Shown here: in pieces, positions 18,030 through 27,102 of the stretch
Layout of the letters: each line of letters opens with the position of its first letter
Numbering within the stretch: position 1 is the first letter of the stretch
Virus record (IMG/VR): IMGVR_UViG_3300005253_000344
Span: 1-50,292 of that record
DNA from: a virus
DNA: 50,292 bases
Reading direction: 5' to 3' (one strand)
Notes under the pieces: model-generated
Database searches by the model: none
Told to the model about the DNA's origin: nothing
What the model saw: the letters and a program-made list of their open reading frames with translations, nothing else
Translations under genes and position numbers: made by a program

Positions 18030-18497
18030 TTAATTGAAGTCATGGATGCGGTAAGCAATTTTGATCTTCATCGGACTATTACCAACTGCTGGAATACCAA
18101 TGGCAACCAGTTCTAATCCATCATTAACATCTGTTACTACTCCTGCGGCTGTACCCAACGGTGCCATAACTGTATAGGCATCTGCTGTTTTGTGCAAGAA
18201 GTTAGTACCGGTAACAGCACCACTCAAAGCTGTATTTCCTGTCACTGTCTGGACAGTTAAACTTGTATTAGTAGTATAGGTTGCACTATTATAGTCAATA
18301 TACAACACAGCCGATACAAATTCAAGAACTTTTTTAGGTCCAGGTGCACTAACAAGTAATTTAGGTGCAGAAACTAAAAGTTTAATCTCTGCGGAAGTAA
18401 TATCTATGATCTTTTCATAAACTTTACCCGCAGTTTTCCCTTCGGTATCTGCAACCTGATTTTCGATGTCGTAGGCCATAAACGCTCTTCTTGACAT
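18030..18497 (-). CDS. Putative capsid-associated / decoration protein, 155 aa
   Basis: Starts at 18497 after AAGGAGAATAAA, the same strong site as at 22002. 155 residues, beta-rich. A tandem seven-residue repeat KLLVSAP-KLLVSAP lies near residues 39-52; its DNA copies have diverged, so it is kept at protein level. Strong ribosome site and lack of charge suggest an abundant virion protein. No family recognised. Confidence 0.5.
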   Translation of the reverse strand: MSRRAFMAYDIENQVADTEGKTAGKVYEKIIDITSAEIKLLVSAPKLLVSAPGPKKVLEFVSAVLYIDYNSATYTTNTSLTVQTVTGNTALSGAVTGTNFLHKTADAYTVMAPLGTAAGVVTDVNDGLELVAIGIPAVGNSPMKIKIAYRIHDFN

Positions 18498-18516
18498 TTT
18501 ATTCTCCTTTTTCTTT

Positions 18517-19026
18517 TTATGTTTTTTTCAAATATTTTTTGGATCTGTTTACAAAGTTTTCATCATCTATGAAACCCATCCCAAAATTACACCTATAACA
18601 CAAAAGCCCGCGTACTTTATCAGTCTTATGATCGTGGTCAACAAGCAACCTATGCCCACTAACATTTATTTCACCACAAATAGCACAAACTCCACCTTGT
18701 CCCTCGACCATTTGATCATACTGTTCAAGAGTAAGACCATAACTATTTTTTAAGTTCTTTCTACGGTATTTAAGTTTGGCTTTTGCCGTTCCGTGATATT
18801 TTTGAGCGGCTCTTTTCTGAGTTGCCTTTCCTTTTTCAGTTTTATGATGTTTTTTAGAGGCCTGCCTATTTATTTCTTTTCTTTCTTCGGCCCGATGATA
18901 TTTTTTTCTACAATCTCCGCACCAATAACTTAAACCGTCTTTACTATCACCCCTAACACAAAATTCACTTAATAATTTCTTCTTTTTGCACCGCGAACAA
19001 AGTTTCTCTTTAGGTATAGGTGACAT
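18517..19026 (-). CDS. Recombination endonuclease VII-like HNH nuclease
   Basis: I place the start at 19026 (MSPIPKEKLC), 169 residues; the longer open frame upstream only shadows the adaptor gene. An N-terminal zinc ribbon (CSRCKKKK, CGDC) and a Lys/His-rich linker lead to YGLTLEQYDQMVEGQGGVC. The core then reads CAICGE, LLVDHDHKTDKVRGLLCYRC. This matches the endonuclease VII fold (His-Asp-His metal site held by CxxC pairs). It overlaps the adaptor stop by 17 bases. It could be a free-standing homing nuclease or a junction-resolving packaging nuclease. Confidence 0.82.
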   Translation of the reverse strand: MSPIPKEKLCSRCKKKKLLSEFCVRGDSKDGLSYWCGDCRKKYHRAEERKEINRQASKKHHKTEKGKATQKRAAQKYHGTAKAKLKYRRKNLKNSYGLTLEQYDQMVEGQGGVCAICGEINVSGHRLLVDHDHKTDKVRGLLCYRCNFGMGFIDDENFVNRSKKYLKKT

Positions 19027-20305
19027 CGTTGTAACTTCTTCCCCGATACCTACGGTTTCTAATCTCTTCATTGGATAACATTGGGCCGAGCTTCCTTGGT
19101 GCACTCCGCATATCAGTCTTAAAGGCATTCGGGATTGCTTTTTTATGGTAATATTCTGACCAAAATGTATCGAAATGAATATCCTGACTTTCCATCTCTG
19201 TTCTCGCAAGACACGCTGATTCAACAGTGTCGTCAAATTGGTGGCCAGCCGGGTGTAAATTATTCGGTGGTTGTACTATATATTGACTTGTAGTAGTAGG
19301 CGTAGATCCACCTGATAAAGCACTAAAATCAAACTTACCACTTGAACTGGTATAGCCTGTCACAGTAGCAGTTTCACCTACACCTGTACCATCAATAATA
19401 GTAATAATCCAACCATTGAAATAACTATCTGCCTCAACATTAGCCCTTGCACTATCAGATAACGAAATAGCACTCCCGGCAGTAGCAACCCCACTTTCCA
19501 TCTTCATACTATCGAAATATAAAGTATATGGAAATTGCACTGTGTCAGTGCTTATTGGTCGCGGATCAACTAATAATACCCACAACCTCGTCTGCGATAA
19601 AGTTTCATCAACAGGTTGATATGGCACTATGGCAGCTTTCCTTGGTGGGCCACCGATGATACTCGGAGTTCTACGTGTTCTGATCTCTGCTTCATCACAC
19701 CAATCTATCGGTGTAGAACGATTAGAACCAGCAGCATATTGAATTATCCCATCAGCAGATCCACTAAAATTCGCTGGCAGAATATATTTAGCATTGTCAC
19801 CAGCATCAGTCGCTACAGATGTAATAGCAAATGTATCATCTGCTGCTGGAGTTGTTCCAGTTAAGTTACCATCAGAATCTAACCACGCATCAACACCGCA
19901 TGATCCAGTTGACGCAGTATAACTTGTAATCTGTGCATAGCTCCCCGCACCCGTACCTGTGAGAATATAGACATACCAATCAGTAAGATCTTCATCAGTA
20001 TCATAGGTACTACTAAGTGTAGCATCTACCATAGTAGTTGTAGAAGCACTATCAACAGTACCAGCCACTCGTGTTGCGAATGTCACGCTCATGAGCCTAC
20101 GCATCCAACGCCAACCTTTAGGCGGTGAATCAGCCATGAACATAACAATGCCATTGGTGATGTACCTTTTACACAGATTGAAGTTGTACTGATCAACAGG
20201 TATGTGTAGCCGACCCACAGAATCATATTCAGCTATACCGAGTTTCTCGGCTACACGCAACATTAGATCAGACATCGTTTTGGCATTTGAAGGCTCTGCT
20301 GCCAT
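19010..20305 (-). CDS. Putative head-tail adaptor protein
   Basis: 431 residues. The start (SDLMLRVAEKLGIAEYDSVG) is helical and resembles the first helices of phage adaptor (gp4/gp11-like) proteins. The middle holds two beta insertions with TGTGAGSYAQITSY and DGTGVGETATVTGY, similar to each other and like small Ig-type modules. The C-terminus returns to helices (ESACLARTEMES). Position between capsid and tail genes supports a connector role. Confidence 0.5.
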   Translation of the reverse strand: MAAEPSNAKTMSDLMLRVAEKLGIAEYDSVGRLHIPVDQYNFNLCKRYITNGIVMFMADSPPKGWRWMRRLMSVTFATRVAGTVDSASTTTMVDATLSSTYDTDEDLTDWYVYILTGTGAGSYAQITSYTASTGSCGVDAWLDSDGNLTGTTPAADDTFAITSVATDAGDNAKYILPANFSGSADGIIQYAAGSNRSTPIDWCDEAEIRTRRTPSIIGGPPRKAAIVPYQPVDETLSQTRLWVLLVDPRPISTDTVQFPYTLYFDSMKMESGVATAGSAISLSDSARANVEADSYFNGWIITIIDGTGVGETATVTGYTSSSGKFDFSALSGGSTPTTTSQYIVQPPNNLHPAGHQFDDTVESACLARTEMESQDIHFDTFWSEYYHKKAIPNAFKTDMRSAPRKLGPMLSNEEIRNRRYRGRSYNDVTYT

Positions 20306-20689
20306 CTATTTTACCTCTTCCATTTTCACAACTCGCACGATAGCCTCTTCATGTACCTCACCACCAAGTCCGGGACTTACTTTACCTTCTGCGGTGAGTT
20401 CAACCAAACGATTCAATGCTTGCTTTACTACACCGGCTTCACGCTCATCCAGTTCGATTGAATCCTCTTTACAGTCACGAATCTGTTTAGCTACACTAAC
20501 AGCTTCAGCAATATCTTCACCTGTTTTGAAGATGCCTACACCGCGAAGCCATATACTGATGTTTCCACGCAGTGGATATGGTTCTTTCTTGCTCTCAAGT
20601 TCTCGAACTTCTTTACCATCTACTGTTTTGGTGACAGGCACTTGTACTATCACATCATACGTACTTAGATCTAAACGATACTTTTTCAT
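20306..20689 (-). CDS. Hypothetical protein of the head module, 127 aa
   Basis: 127 residues, mixed alpha/beta, charged. Starts at 20689 with GGGAAACAAG upstream and abuts the adaptor gene without a gap. Family not recognised; the position between capsid-associated and adaptor genes fits a head-completion or chaperone role, which is a guess. Confidence 0.5.
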   Translation of the reverse strand: MKKYRLDLSTYDVIVQVPVTKTVDGKEVRELESKKEPYPLRGNISIWLRGVGIFKTGEDIAEAVSVAKQIRDCKEDSIELDEREAGVVKQALNRLVELTAEGKVSPGLGGEVHEEAIVRVVKMEEVK

Positions 20690-20730
20690 CTTGTTTCCCT
20701 TTCAAACGTGGGTTGATATTAAGACCCGCT

Positions 20731-20759
20731 CCGGTGCCCCACGTTTTCAAGGGCACCGG
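20731..20759 (-). promoter_or_regulatory. Strong 9-pair hairpin between head genes
   Basis: CCGGTGCCC at 20731-20739 pairs perfectly with GGGCACCGG at 20751-20759 around an 11-base loop. No T run follows on the minus strand, so it is more likely an mRNA processing or stabilising element, or an attenuator, than a full terminator. Confidence 0.5.
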
Positions 20760-20781
20760 GCTACGGGCCATTAGATACTAA

Positions 20782-22002
20782 TTACACACCAGGGATACCG
20801 TCTACTGCAATCAGATAAAATAGAACACCAGCGAGTCTAATAGGAATCGCCTTATCTGCTGTAGTAACTGTAACATCGCCTTGACATGCTACATAATCAA
20901 CAGCATCAGATTCAATACTAAACAGATTAACAAATCCATGATCGGTGGCATCTTTATCAATACGAAAAACCGTATTAACAGCACTTTGGATAGTTCCGCG
21001 TGTACGAACTCTGATACCAAACTCTTCTGTAGCAGCGGCACCTTCACGATTAATGGCGACATCAAGACCACCAAACGTAGCCTTAGTACCAGCAGTTAAA
21101 TCCTGAGCATCAATCTGTAAAGCAATACCAGTGGTAATATTTCCGCTGCTCTGTTTTAGAGAAAGACTGATAGTGTTGGTTATTAGACCCAGTGTACCAT
21201 CTTCTCTGTTACTTACTGAACAGTTCAATCCTCTAAAGGAACAGTTAGAGTCATTAGCAGCCTCATTGTTACCCTTGATAAAGAGCATTCCATGATAATT
21301 ATCTCCGGTGCTGGCTACGCTCTTGTAACCTTCAATCTGCATCAGATATTCCTGTGCTCCTGCTGCACCACCGAAGAAATTGTCACCACTAACGGTAATA
21401 CCGTAAGCCCTACCACTTCTACTATTAGACGGTGCGAGAAACAGACTATTACCACCTATTCCTGGTGCAGCATACATACGCATCCAGCAAAGGCCAGGAG
21501 TGCTACGATCAATAGTTTCAACTGCTACACCTATACCAAGAGGATCACCATCACCAGTATCCTGAGATAAGGTATAAGCACCATCAGCTACACCTAATAC
21601 GGTCTGATTTATAACACAGTTAGCGTCAGTCCAAACTGGGACTATGGCACCTTCCGTAAGCTGGAATATTTCAATGAAGTCACCATCGCCGCCAGCTTTC
21701 TCACCGAGACTCTTAACAATACCGGCAAAGTGAACCAGGTTAGCCCCCTCAGTCGGTTGCTCAACAATAAACAATCTACCAGTATAACTTTGTACACCTT
21801 CGGCATACGTAGTAAAACTATCACCACCAAGTTGACTCGGAGCACTGGTACGTTCTTTGTGATCGCCCACTATATCGCTGTTATAACAAACAGCCTGACC
21901 AACCCTAACTGTATCAGTAGGGGTTGCTGGACGAAAGAAAACTCGTTTAGTGCGGCAACCAACATCATAGGCACCTACACTCATATTTTGTATTTTACTC
22001 AT
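20782..22002 (-). CDS. Putative structural protein downstream of the capsid gene, 406 aa
   Basis: 406 residues, starting after AGGAGAATAAA. The N-terminal 150 residues look like a globular beta domain; the rest is Gly/Asn/Thr-rich beta (NISLSLKQSSGNITTGIA-like stretches) as in fibres or decoration proteins. Its strong ribosome site and position next to the major capsid gene favour an abundant head protein. Family not recognised. Confidence 0.5.
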   Translation of the reverse strand: MSKIQNMSVGAYDVGCRTKRVFFRPATPTDTVRVGQAVCYNSDIVGDHKERTSAPSQLGGDSFTTYAEGVQSYTGRLFIVEQPTEGANLVHFAGIVKSLGEKAGGDGDFIEIFQLTEGAIVPVWTDANCVINQTVLGVADGAYTLSQDTGDGDPLGIGVAVETIDRSTPGLCWMRMYAAPGIGGNSLFLAPSNSRSGRAYGITVSGDNFFGGAAGAQEYLMQIEGYKSVASTGDNYHGMLFIKGNNEAANDSNCSFRGLNCSVSNREDGTLGLITNTISLSLKQSSGNITTGIALQIDAQDLTAGTKATFGGLDVAINREGAAATEEFGIRVRTRGTIQSAVNTVFRIDKDATDHGFVNLFSIESDAVDYVACQGDVTVTTADKAIPIRLAGVLFYLIAVDGIPGV

Positions 22003-22022
22003 TTTATTCTCCTGTTATGAAT

Positions 22023-22076
22023 GACGTTATCAAACGTCACCAGGTTAATATTCAGTTACACCAACATGATTGGTGT
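22023..22076 (-). promoter_or_regulatory. Tandem hairpins after the capsid gene
   Basis: Two small perfect stems follow the capsid stop on the minus strand: ACACCAA/TTGGTGT (22058-22064 with 22070-22076) and GACGTT/AACGTC (22023-22028 with 22033-22038). Neither has a T run. Placed between two strongly translated genes, they may protect or process the capsid mRNA. Confidence 0.4.
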
Positions 22077-22084
22077 TGGTTAAA

Positions 22085-23203
22085 TTACGCAACAATCGGT
22101 TTGTGGATTACGAATCCCGCTTGCCTACGATTGACGCACAGGTTATTGTGAGAACCATCCAGGAAGATAGTGAAAGTCGTATGCTGAGTTCTATCAGTCA
22201 TCGGCTCAGTCTCTTCCATCCAATAGCCATCCTGAACATAAGGGATGAACTTCTCAAAGTCCACACAGTAAATCGGGTCCATCTCAGTGGTAGTATCATA
22301 ACTATCATCCAAGTTAAGAACGCCATCAAGTTGAGTAATATAGATAACCGGCAAACGATTCAGGTATACTGTAGCACCGTCATCAATACGGATATTGCCG
22401 AGTACGTCTTTACCACGATGGAAGTCATCTCTTGCATCGGCCAATGTCTGCAACTGCACAATAGTTTTAGCATTAACATAAACTCTTTTAGCGGCATTAC
22501 GCGGTTGTGACGGATCATTAAGAATTTGCGGAGCTTTGAACTTGGTTCTTGTAAAAGCTGTTCGGAAAGTCTCAAGCAAAGCATTATCTACCTTGGTGTA
22601 CACGCCCGCCCAGTTAGCCCATCTTGGCTCAGTAGTTGTGCTAATACCTGCACAAGTGACGCTCGTATTACCATCCTGGAATACAACTTTCAAACCGCTA
22701 AAACCAGCAGTTGTTACACCGCCACCTAAGAAGTTAAGATAATACGGCACACCATATGGATTCAAATCATCGGTTGCACTATCCGGGGTTTTCCAAAAAC
22801 GCTCTTCGATTAGATCTGCAAGACTCCACAGACCATCGATTCGTCTGGTTTCGAGCAAACGAATGAAACCCCTTGCGGAATTAGCATTACGTTTAATTTC
22901 AAGAATATCCCACGAATAATGTGTACCTATCTGACACCAAGGTACATCAATCTCAACCATCACATCCGACACGGCGGGATCATCGGTATCGAAAAGTCTA
23001 CGATAACGAGCATTCCCGGTCGGACTGAACATAACTTTACGTTTGATTGAAGTCCCACCATCAATCTCCATCCGTTCTCTCTGATAGATACGACAGGCTT
23101 CGTAGTCGTTATTCGTCCACGTTACCTCAAAGTATTGCTCAGGAAGATTCGGCAGAGTGGTTGCTATAAGATCAATCAAATCTGCATTCTTTGTTCCAGC
23201 CAT
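22085..23203 (-). CDS. Major capsid protein (HK97-fold type)
   Basis: 372 residues. It follows a scaffold-like gene and starts after AAGGAGTAACAC. The sequence shows the mixed layout of HK97-type capsids. Features include an early helical arm, a long helix around RGFIRLLETRRIDGLWSLADLIEERF, and a C-terminal domain with TLADARDDFHRG and VIYITQLDG. There is no fused protease and no long N-terminal delta domain, consistent with a separate scaffold. Recognised by position, size and character. Confidence 0.78.
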   Translation of the reverse strand: MAGTKNADLIDLIATTLPNLPEQYFEVTWTNNDYEACRIYQRERMEIDGGTSIKRKVMFSPTGNARYRRLFDTDDPAVSDVMVEIDVPWCQIGTHYSWDILEIKRNANSARGFIRLLETRRIDGLWSLADLIEERFWKTPDSATDDLNPYGVPYYLNFLGGGVTTAGFSGLKVVFQDGNTSVTCAGISTTTEPRWANWAGVYTKVDNALLETFRTAFTRTKFKAPQILNDPSQPRNAAKRVYVNAKTIVQLQTLADARDDFHRGKDVLGNIRIDDGATVYLNRLPVIYITQLDGVLNLDDSYDTTTEMDPIYCVDFEKFIPYVQDGYWMEETEPMTDRTQHTTFTIFLDGSHNNLCVNRRQAGFVIHKPIVA

Positions 23204-23216
23204 GTGTTACTCCTTT

Positions 23217-24356
23217 TTACTTCTTGAACACACTATCCAGTTTCTGCTGAACAGTAAGTTCCAATTCACTTCTGTTTCTGGGTTTAGATGATTCGGTGTT
23301 CAAACTATCACCTGTGCGTTTACTATCAGATGGTCTAAATGTCATACTTTTCTTACGCTTAGTTGCAGTTGCTTTCAAACCATTGCGTATGACCTGTTTT
23401 CTAATAGGTTCGGTGACAATGAAATGAGCTTTCTCAAGAGCTTGTTCTACTTCGATTTTCTGACCCCTCATGCTATGCCCGGCTATGATATATTCAGCCT
23501 CTTGAATAACGGTCAGCCTATTAACCTGTTGGCCATTAGTAAGATCTCCTGGGATCTGGCCGAGTTCAAGTTTACCATAGAACTTCTCATAAGGTACCAT
23601 TGTGTCAGCATTGAAGAAAGTATTAATCCTCTGGTCAATGGCGAGATTACCCGCCGCAGTAGCTCGTGCGGTAGCAGTTTCATAATTCTGTTGTGTCTGT
23701 GGAACAGATTGTACTTGTTGAATAGGTTTAGCCTTTTTCTCCAATCCTGCGACAACAACATCAATCAGTGGATCATCAGGATACTCTTTCCTAATCTTAG
23801 CGATCAATGCTTTTGTTTCAGGATCTTCCTGCACAACTGTTTCAGTAACAGTCTGTTCTGTAACCTTGACACGTTCTTGTTCAATCTTCGCACGGCCTAA
23901 TTCTGACCATTCCCTTGAAGCGTTATTAACACTCAAGTAGCAACTTTCGAGCAACTTCATTGCCGATTTGGGATTGCTCTTTACCATCTCATCAACGGCT
24001 TCTTTGTCCAATCCATTGTGGACGGCGGCTCTGTAGTAAGCATCTGGGATGTTAGTCTCGCCATCTTTCTCTTCCACTCCCGAGGTAGATTCAGTTGACT
24101 CAGTTTGAGATTCTGTCTGATTGATTTCCTTTTCGACATTATCATCCGTAACTTCAGAGGTAGAATCACCATCTGTTTCATCTGAAACTGTCGTTTCTTC
24201 TTTCGTAATCTCACGCAGATTGTCTAATCGCTCTTGCACTGTGTTGACAAGTTTAACATCATCAACAGCCGCATTCGCATCTTTTAGAGGCTCTGCGTGT
24301 TCGGTCTCAGTTTTCGTTTCCGTGACCTGTTCTTGATATTCCATTGCCTTCCTCAT
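23217..24356 (-). CDS. Scaffold protein
   Basis: 379 residues, just upstream of the capsid gene. The N-terminal third is extremely acidic and Thr/Ser-rich (TKTETEHAEPL, SQTESTESTSG); the middle is helical with EQERVKVTEQTVTETV. The C-terminus is basic (KATATKRKKSMTF), as in scaffolds whose basic tail binds the capsid. The ATG at 24356 has AAAGGA seven bases upstream; a second ATG four codons later is possible. Confidence 0.75.
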   Translation of the reverse strand: MRKAMEYQEQVTETKTETEHAEPLKDANAAVDDVKLVNTVQERLDNLREITKEETTVSDETDGDSTSEVTDDNVEKEINQTESQTESTESTSGVEEKDGETNIPDAYYRAAVHNGLDKEAVDEMVKSNPKSAMKLLESCYLSVNNASREWSELGRAKIEQERVKVTEQTVTETVVQEDPETKALIAKIRKEYPDDPLIDVVVAGLEKKAKPIQQVQSVPQTQQNYETATARATAAGNLAIDQRINTFFNADTMVPYEKFYGKLELGQIPGDLTNGQQVNRLTVIQEAEYIIAGHSMRGQKIEVEQALEKAHFIVTEPIRKQVIRNGLKATATKRKKSMTFRPSDSKRTGDSLNTESSKPRNRSELELTVQQKLDSVFKK

Positions 24357-24411
24357 ATTACTATCCTTTCAATTAAGCTGCTCAACAACAAGTTGAGGGT
24401 AGGTTAATTAC

Positions 24412-24516
24412 TTAGGTTAAAAACACTAAATTATAAACTAATGCTCCCAATACTGAACCAACTATAACACATCCGAGAAATAAAAATATAAGATCTCCTT
24501 CGTCTATTCGGTTCAT
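24412..24516 (-). CDS. 34-residue membrane peptide in the head operon
   Basis: ATG at 24516 overlaps the stop of the zinc-ribbon gene (ATGA). Nine polar residues (MNRIDEGDL) are followed by one membrane span (IFLFLGCVIVGSVLGALVY). A membrane peptide between portal and scaffold genes is unusual; function unknown. Confidence 0.55.
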   Translation of the reverse strand: MNRIDEGDLIFLFLGCVIVGSVLGALVYNLVFLT

Positions 24517-24857
24517 GTTATCCTCACTCCCTCTGGTTTCAATTTTTGGCGATCCTTCACTATATTACAATCGTCCAAATATTTCTGATGTGTCTGAACA
24601 TTATCAAAAATAGGACGATTCGCACTATCTAATTTTATATCAGGAAATCTCTGTTCATGTTCTGTACGTTGGCTCGGACTAATCGCCAATGAATCAGAGT
24701 GTATCGGTCTTTTGTAACTCATGCCCTTATTATGAAAACTGTATACCCGATACATTTTTTCACCGCACCCACACGCAAGAAGTTCTTTAGACCGACTCAT
24801 TGGCCATGTCACTTCCTGTTTACGCCCACAACCACAAGCAAATTTATATAGTGGCAT
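24513..24857 (-). CDS. FmdB-like zinc-ribbon protein
   Basis: 114 residues. MPLYKFACGCG and LACGCGEKMYRVYSF form the N-terminal zinc ribbon (CxCG pairs) typical of the FmdB regulatory family, which is often found beside phage portal genes. The rest is polar and probably extended. Coupled by one-base overlap to the next upstream gene. Confidence 0.65.
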   Translation of the reverse strand: MPLYKFACGCGRKQEVTWPMSRSKELLACGCGEKMYRVYSFHNKGMSYKRPIHSDSLAISPSQRTEHEQRFPDIKLDSANRPIFDNVQTHQKYLDDCNIVKDRQKLKPEGVRIT

Positions 24858-25084
24858 TATTTTTTCCTCTTTAGTCTACGCAATATATCATCTGCTGTTT
24901 CTCTTCCCTGGCCATAGTATGCAATCTTTTTTCCTTTAGGGGGTTTCTTCTTTTTTTGTCCTGCAAGATATTTCTTTCCTGCCGGACTATGTTTAACACC
25001 TTTAGCCAAAATCCCGACAGCTTCTTTAAGCCTGGAAACCCAGTTACTTTTTTTCTTTGGTGAATTATGTTTATACGCTGGCAT
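24857..25084 (-). CDS. Small Lys-rich basic protein, 75 aa
   Basis: I prefer the start at 25084 (MPAYKHNSPKK) with GGAAAG upstream. 75 residues, many Lys (KKKKPPKGKK), ending RLKRKK. Possibly binds DNA or RNA in the head; no domain recognised. Confidence 0.5.
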   Translation of the reverse strand: MPAYKHNSPKKKSNWVSRLKEAVGILAKGVKHSPAGKKYLAGQKKKKPPKGKKIAYYGQGRETADDILRRLKRKK

Positions 25085-25313
25085 CTTTTTTCTTTCCAAA
25101 TACTTTTTTCAATTTAGCTGAAGTCTTAACTAAAAGATCGGCTTTATCCTCAAGTTTATCAGCTTCCCTGTTCATCTCTTTAACAACAACTGCAAGAAAT
25201 TTAGGTTTTGCTTCAATTTCTGCTGCTTCACGCATTGTTCTCACAGCATTCTCAACTTCCCATTTATCGTAACCACCAATCTTTTTTGAACTATCTTCTG
25301 TTATACATGCCAT
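25071..25313 (-). CDS. Small coiled-coil protein, 80 aa
   Basis: 80 residues, charged and helical with heptad-like KLEDKADLLVKTSAKLKKVF. It lies just after the portal gene and overlaps the next gene by 14 bases. Function unknown. Confidence 0.5.
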   Translation of the reverse strand: MACITEDSSKKIGGYDKWEVENAVRTMREAAEIEAKPKFLAVVVKEMNREADKLEDKADLLVKTSAKLKKVFGKKKDASV

Positions 25314-25315
25314 AA

Positions 25316-27100
25316 TTATACTCCTGGTTCTGAGGTCCTGGCACTCTGTGATTCGTTTGCACCTATCTGTTCTGTTTGTTTTCTCTCCTGAAATGGAGAT
25401 TGTACTTTAGCTTGTTGTGCGACACCTTTAGTACCACCACTCTGCCCAGGTGTAGCCTTACCTGCTGGTTGTGGATTCATCGCCATTCGTAATTGAATAC
25501 GCTGCATAAACTGTGGATCATCGAACCAATCTCGAACATCTTCAAGGATACCCATTTCTTCCGCAATATCAGTTAAGGATGTCTGAACATTAAATGGCAA
25601 TCCCATATTCATTGCTACCATAGCAGAGTTCATTATACTTTGCATAATATTAGTACCGAACTCTACAATGCGTTTAGTCCTAACAGCCGGATCAAGGCGT
25701 GACATCGATCTTGCTTTAATGGTAAATGTATAATCAAGAAAGTCACCGTCTCTTTGTTCCGGTGTTAGATGCAACTGAACATTCTCACTACCTGGTTTCC
25801 TTCTGGAAAGCATAATATCCATAAACGGATCAGTATGTAAATACCAAGCTCTCTTCTCAGCAGTATCCGCAGCAAAATCATAAATCATCCCACGTGCATC
25901 TTCAATAGTTATAGTCGCGTTGGCTTGCAAAATGTTAGCCTGTGTCGCTGATTCAGCATTAGATACCAGACCAGACATCTGATCTGGATTACCCGACATG
26001 TAGTTATGCCATATCTGACACTGTTGAAGCATGGCTTCACTTTTCACATTGTTACCACCATAAGTAATCACTTTAACGGTATCAGGATTACCCATCACTG
26101 TGCCGCCATCTTCAGTAGTTCTTATATCCTCAGCTTCATCAGCACCAGCCGGATCTACAATAGCAATACTCTTTTCGCGGTCAGCTTGATTCATGTTTTT
26201 GACCATCATTTTATTAGCCATCACATGCAGATCATAATGAATCCCAACTGGGGCCACTGGAAATGGATTGCCCGGCACTGGTTGTGTCAAAGCAAGTATA
26301 GAATATGGTCCTTCTTTCGGACCATAATAATCTCGTGCAGCAAGATATTCAGGGAAAATTATTTGTTTTGGATCTGGTATAGTGATCAACGCATTGGCCC
26401 CAGGAACAAATACTTCTACCACATCAACAAAATCCTGAAGCTCATACATTTCACTATCACTGAAGTTTCTCTTGCTAAGAGATTCAACTTTATCTTTAGC
26501 ATTAGGATGAGTTGACTTCGGTATCTTCATTACAAGATCATGATCCATCTCATCGTCATCCAACAAAATCTGTCGCGGAACTCGATTTCTATCACCCATG
26601 AACGCAGCTTTGCGATAATCTTTACACGATGGATCTGCGGTGAGATCATCGAAATCAACAAGATCTGTGTACACCTGTCCTTCGTCAATGAATATATCAC
26701 CGAAATTCAGTATTTGCCCGCCACCAGCCAAACCAGTTTTAGCTATCCCCATCATGAAGAAAGCGTCAACAATAGCAGCCCTTAGTGTATCTTTAATCTT
26801 TATTTGCTTGTCGCCTTTGTCTAATGCGAGTCCAAGCAAATAAGCATATTGTTCGTATTCTACGATTTCAGTTGATACTTTGTTGACTCCACTTTTCATC
26901 ACGAGATTCGGAACAGTGGCCCGAATCGTATTGAATATCAAGTTGATTGGTTCTTCACCAGTCAAGCCGTACTCAGATGCGTAATAGCGACCTACATATT
27001 CCTTGATAAACATCGCTCTCGCTCTTCGGTGGCGTTTGTTCCTCTCGAATCCCTGCTTAACTGCAAGAGCAAATTTAGAAGGTGTAAAGTATTCTGGCAT
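25316..27100 (-). CDS. Portal protein
   Basis: 594 residues, directly after the large terminase gene as usual. Helical N-terminus, a wing/clip-like beta region around residues 140-290, then a long helical crown. The NMNQADREKS and NAESATQANILQANATI segments fall where portal stem and crown helices are expected. The C-terminal 70 residues are Gln/Gly/Pro-rich and disordered. It forms the DNA channel at one capsid vertex. Recognised by order, length and character. Confidence 0.8.
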   Translation of the reverse strand: MPEYFTPSKFALAVKQGFERNKRHRRARAMFIKEYVGRYYASEYGLTGEEPINLIFNTIRATVPNLVMKSGVNKVSTEIVEYEQYAYLLGLALDKGDKQIKIKDTLRAAIVDAFFMMGIAKTGLAGGGQILNFGDIFIDEGQVYTDLVDFDDLTADPSCKDYRKAAFMGDRNRVPRQILLDDDEMDHDLVMKIPKSTHPNAKDKVESLSKRNFSDSEMYELQDFVDVVEVFVPGANALITIPDPKQIIFPEYLAARDYYGPKEGPYSILALTQPVPGNPFPVAPVGIHYDLHVMANKMMVKNMNQADREKSIAIVDPAGADEAEDIRTTEDGGTVMGNPDTVKVITYGGNNVKSEAMLQQCQIWHNYMSGNPDQMSGLVSNAESATQANILQANATITIEDARGMIYDFAADTAEKRAWYLHTDPFMDIMLSRRKPGSENVQLHLTPEQRDGDFLDYTFTIKARSMSRLDPAVRTKRIVEFGTNIMQSIMNSAMVAMNMGLPFNVQTSLTDIAEEMGILEDVRDWFDDPQFMQRIQLRMAMNPQPAGKATPGQSGGTKGVAQQAKVQSPFQERKQTEQIGANESQSARTSEPGV

Positions 27101-27102
27101 CT

